Shown here in pieces: positions 16,117 through 16,919 of a DNA stretch of 16,919 nt. The stretch comes from Saccharicrinis sp. UBA6048 (GTDB taxonomy: Bacteria; Bacteroidota; Bacteroidia; Bacteroidales; Marinilabiliaceae), in NCBI GenBank assembly GCA_002429115.1, contig DIYS01000027.1, forward strand, positions 1 through 16,919, in the 5' to 3' direction. The notes below the pieces were generated by a model, which had not been told where the DNA came from, searched no databases, and was given only the letters and a program-made list of their open reading frames with translations. Made by a program: the position numbers and the translations under genes. Numbering within the stretch: the stretch's first letter is position 1; each line of letters opens with the position of its first letter.

Positions 16117-16774
16117 ATTGACTCAACAGATCAAAACGTTCATCATTTCCTTCAATAAAACCTTTGTCAGCTTTTTCATTACTTAGCTCCTTCTGCCGCA
16201 TGGCCAAGGCACTTTCTAAACGCAATCGATATCCGTTTTTAAATGACATGATATGCGCCTGATCAAAGCCCATATTTCTAATAACAGTCAGAAATCGTTG
16301 CGCCTCTTCATATTCGATAAACTCACCTAAAGTAAATTGATTGATGCTATCGTAGGAGTCTTGCTTTAAACCGAGCATATTATCTTTATATTCGCTTAAA
16401 TCCAAGCCCTTGTATGCCCCAATCTGAATGGCGAATAAAATACCATTGTAACCTTGCTTTGGAAGAGCTGCCGAGTGAGGTTTATAGGCGAGCCTTTTTA
16501 AGGAGTCCATATTGACTTCCTTTTCTATATAGACGGTATCTGATACTATAAGTTGATTATCATATTGCACTGGCAGATGAATAAAACCTTGAGAAACCAT
16601 CATAATTGCTGAAACAATGAAAAAGATAGCACATAAGTATAACCACATACGCAAACTTTTGATGCGCTCCGATTGCCGTCTGGATAATTGACGTGTTCTA
16701 CTCAACTCCTTATCAAGAGCGTCCACACGTAGCTGCAGCTTGTGCTCATTGGTCGAATAATCTTGCATTGACAT
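16115..16774 (-). CDS. Coiled-coil, single-TM, SPOR-like domain protein
   Basis: From the ATG at 16774 the product has 219 residues. An in-frame TTG at 16837 would add a hydrophobic 21-residue lead and is less likely. Residues about 11-41 are charged and heptad-like (LQLRVDALDKELSRTRQLS), a coiled coil on the cytoplasmic side. One membrane helix follows at about 43-63 (WLYLCAIFFIVSAIMM). The periplasmic part ends in a SPOR-like domain (about 112-185): FAIQIGAYKG, then FTLGEFIEYEEAQRFL and FKNGYRLRL. Such domains often bind peptidoglycan, so a cell-envelope role is plausible. The protein has no signal peptide; it is a type II membrane protein. It is convergent with the act operon, and nothing indicates a functional link to it. 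Confidence 0.75.
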   Translation of the reverse strand: MSMQDYSTNEHKLQLRVDALDKELSRTRQLSRRQSERIKSLRMWLYLCAIFFIVSAIMMVSQGFIHLPVQYDNQLIVSDTVYIEKEVNMDSLKRLAYKPHSAALPKQGYNGILFAIQIGAYKGLDLSEYKDNMLGLKQDSYDSINQFTLGEFIEYEEAQRFLTVIRNMGFDQAHIMSFKNGYRLRLESALAMRQKELSNEKADKGFIEGNDERFDLLSQ

Positions 16775-16919
16775 TATTTGGGTGTTTAATGTTACCCAAA
16801 AATAAATTATTATGGCAAGGATGTAAATGATAAGCAATGCATAATAACTAACAAGATATTAACAGTTTTGCCTGCGAAATAATTTCTAAAAGATGTTAAT
16901 TGCAAAATCCGGAGCAAAA

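Noticed and set aside
16780..16800. TATTTTTG on the minus strand upstream of the SPOR-like gene
   Set aside because: It matches the -7 consensus, but no TTTG/TTG lies at 19-21 nt upstream, so I do not call a promoter.

Overview
The window looks like chromosomal DNA from a low-GC Bacteroidota, probably near the Marinilabiliales/Bacteroidales. Four things support this: a full alternative complex III (ACIII, act) operon with the twin-arginine/lipobox iron-sulfur subunit; the alternate GlmU-like nucleotidyltransferase/acetyltransferase family typical of this phylum; a zinc-free type B L31; and a Bacteroidota-type promoter (TTTG, 19 nt, TACCTTTG) in front of the L31 gene. The exact lineage cannot be fixed from sequence alone.

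Layout. Positions 1-130 hold an imperfect palindrome with REP-like arms and no gene. From 236 to 5659 the genes are on the + strand: a two-lobed GNAT-like acyltransferase, rpmE2 (L31 type B) with its own promoter and terminator, a GlmU-like protein with a left-handed beta-helix, and the Lon protease, preceded by a sigma-54-like -24/-12 element. A probably bidirectional terminator at 5664-5697 separates Lon from a convergent ADP-ribosylglycohydrolase-family gene (5717-6529, - strand), whose C-terminal metal-binding motif is degenerate. A divergent AI-2E/PerM-family membrane protein follows (6763-7872).

The second half (8044-16059) is an ACIII operon: actA (multiheme cytochrome, six CxxCH), actB (Fe-S/molybdopterin-like subunit), actC, actD, actF, then actE. 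The last two genes are in reverse order compared with the usual ABCDEF series. Together they encode a membrane quinol:electron-acceptor oxidoreductase. Quinol would be oxidised at ActC/ActF, and electrons would pass through the ActB clusters and ActA hemes to the ActE monoheme lipoprotein and then to a terminal oxidase. No oxidase genes are in the window: the operon ends at a strong hairpin at 16081-16116, and the next gene is convergent, encoding a coiled-coil/one-TM/SPOR-like protein.

No rRNA, tRNA, CRISPR array, transposase or prophage gene was seen. Most of the window is housekeeping or respiratory. The points most worth a second look are the probable pseudo-ADP-ribosylhydrolase, the permuted act gene order, the sigma-54-like element before lon, the REP-like palindrome, and the identity of the GNAT-like protein.
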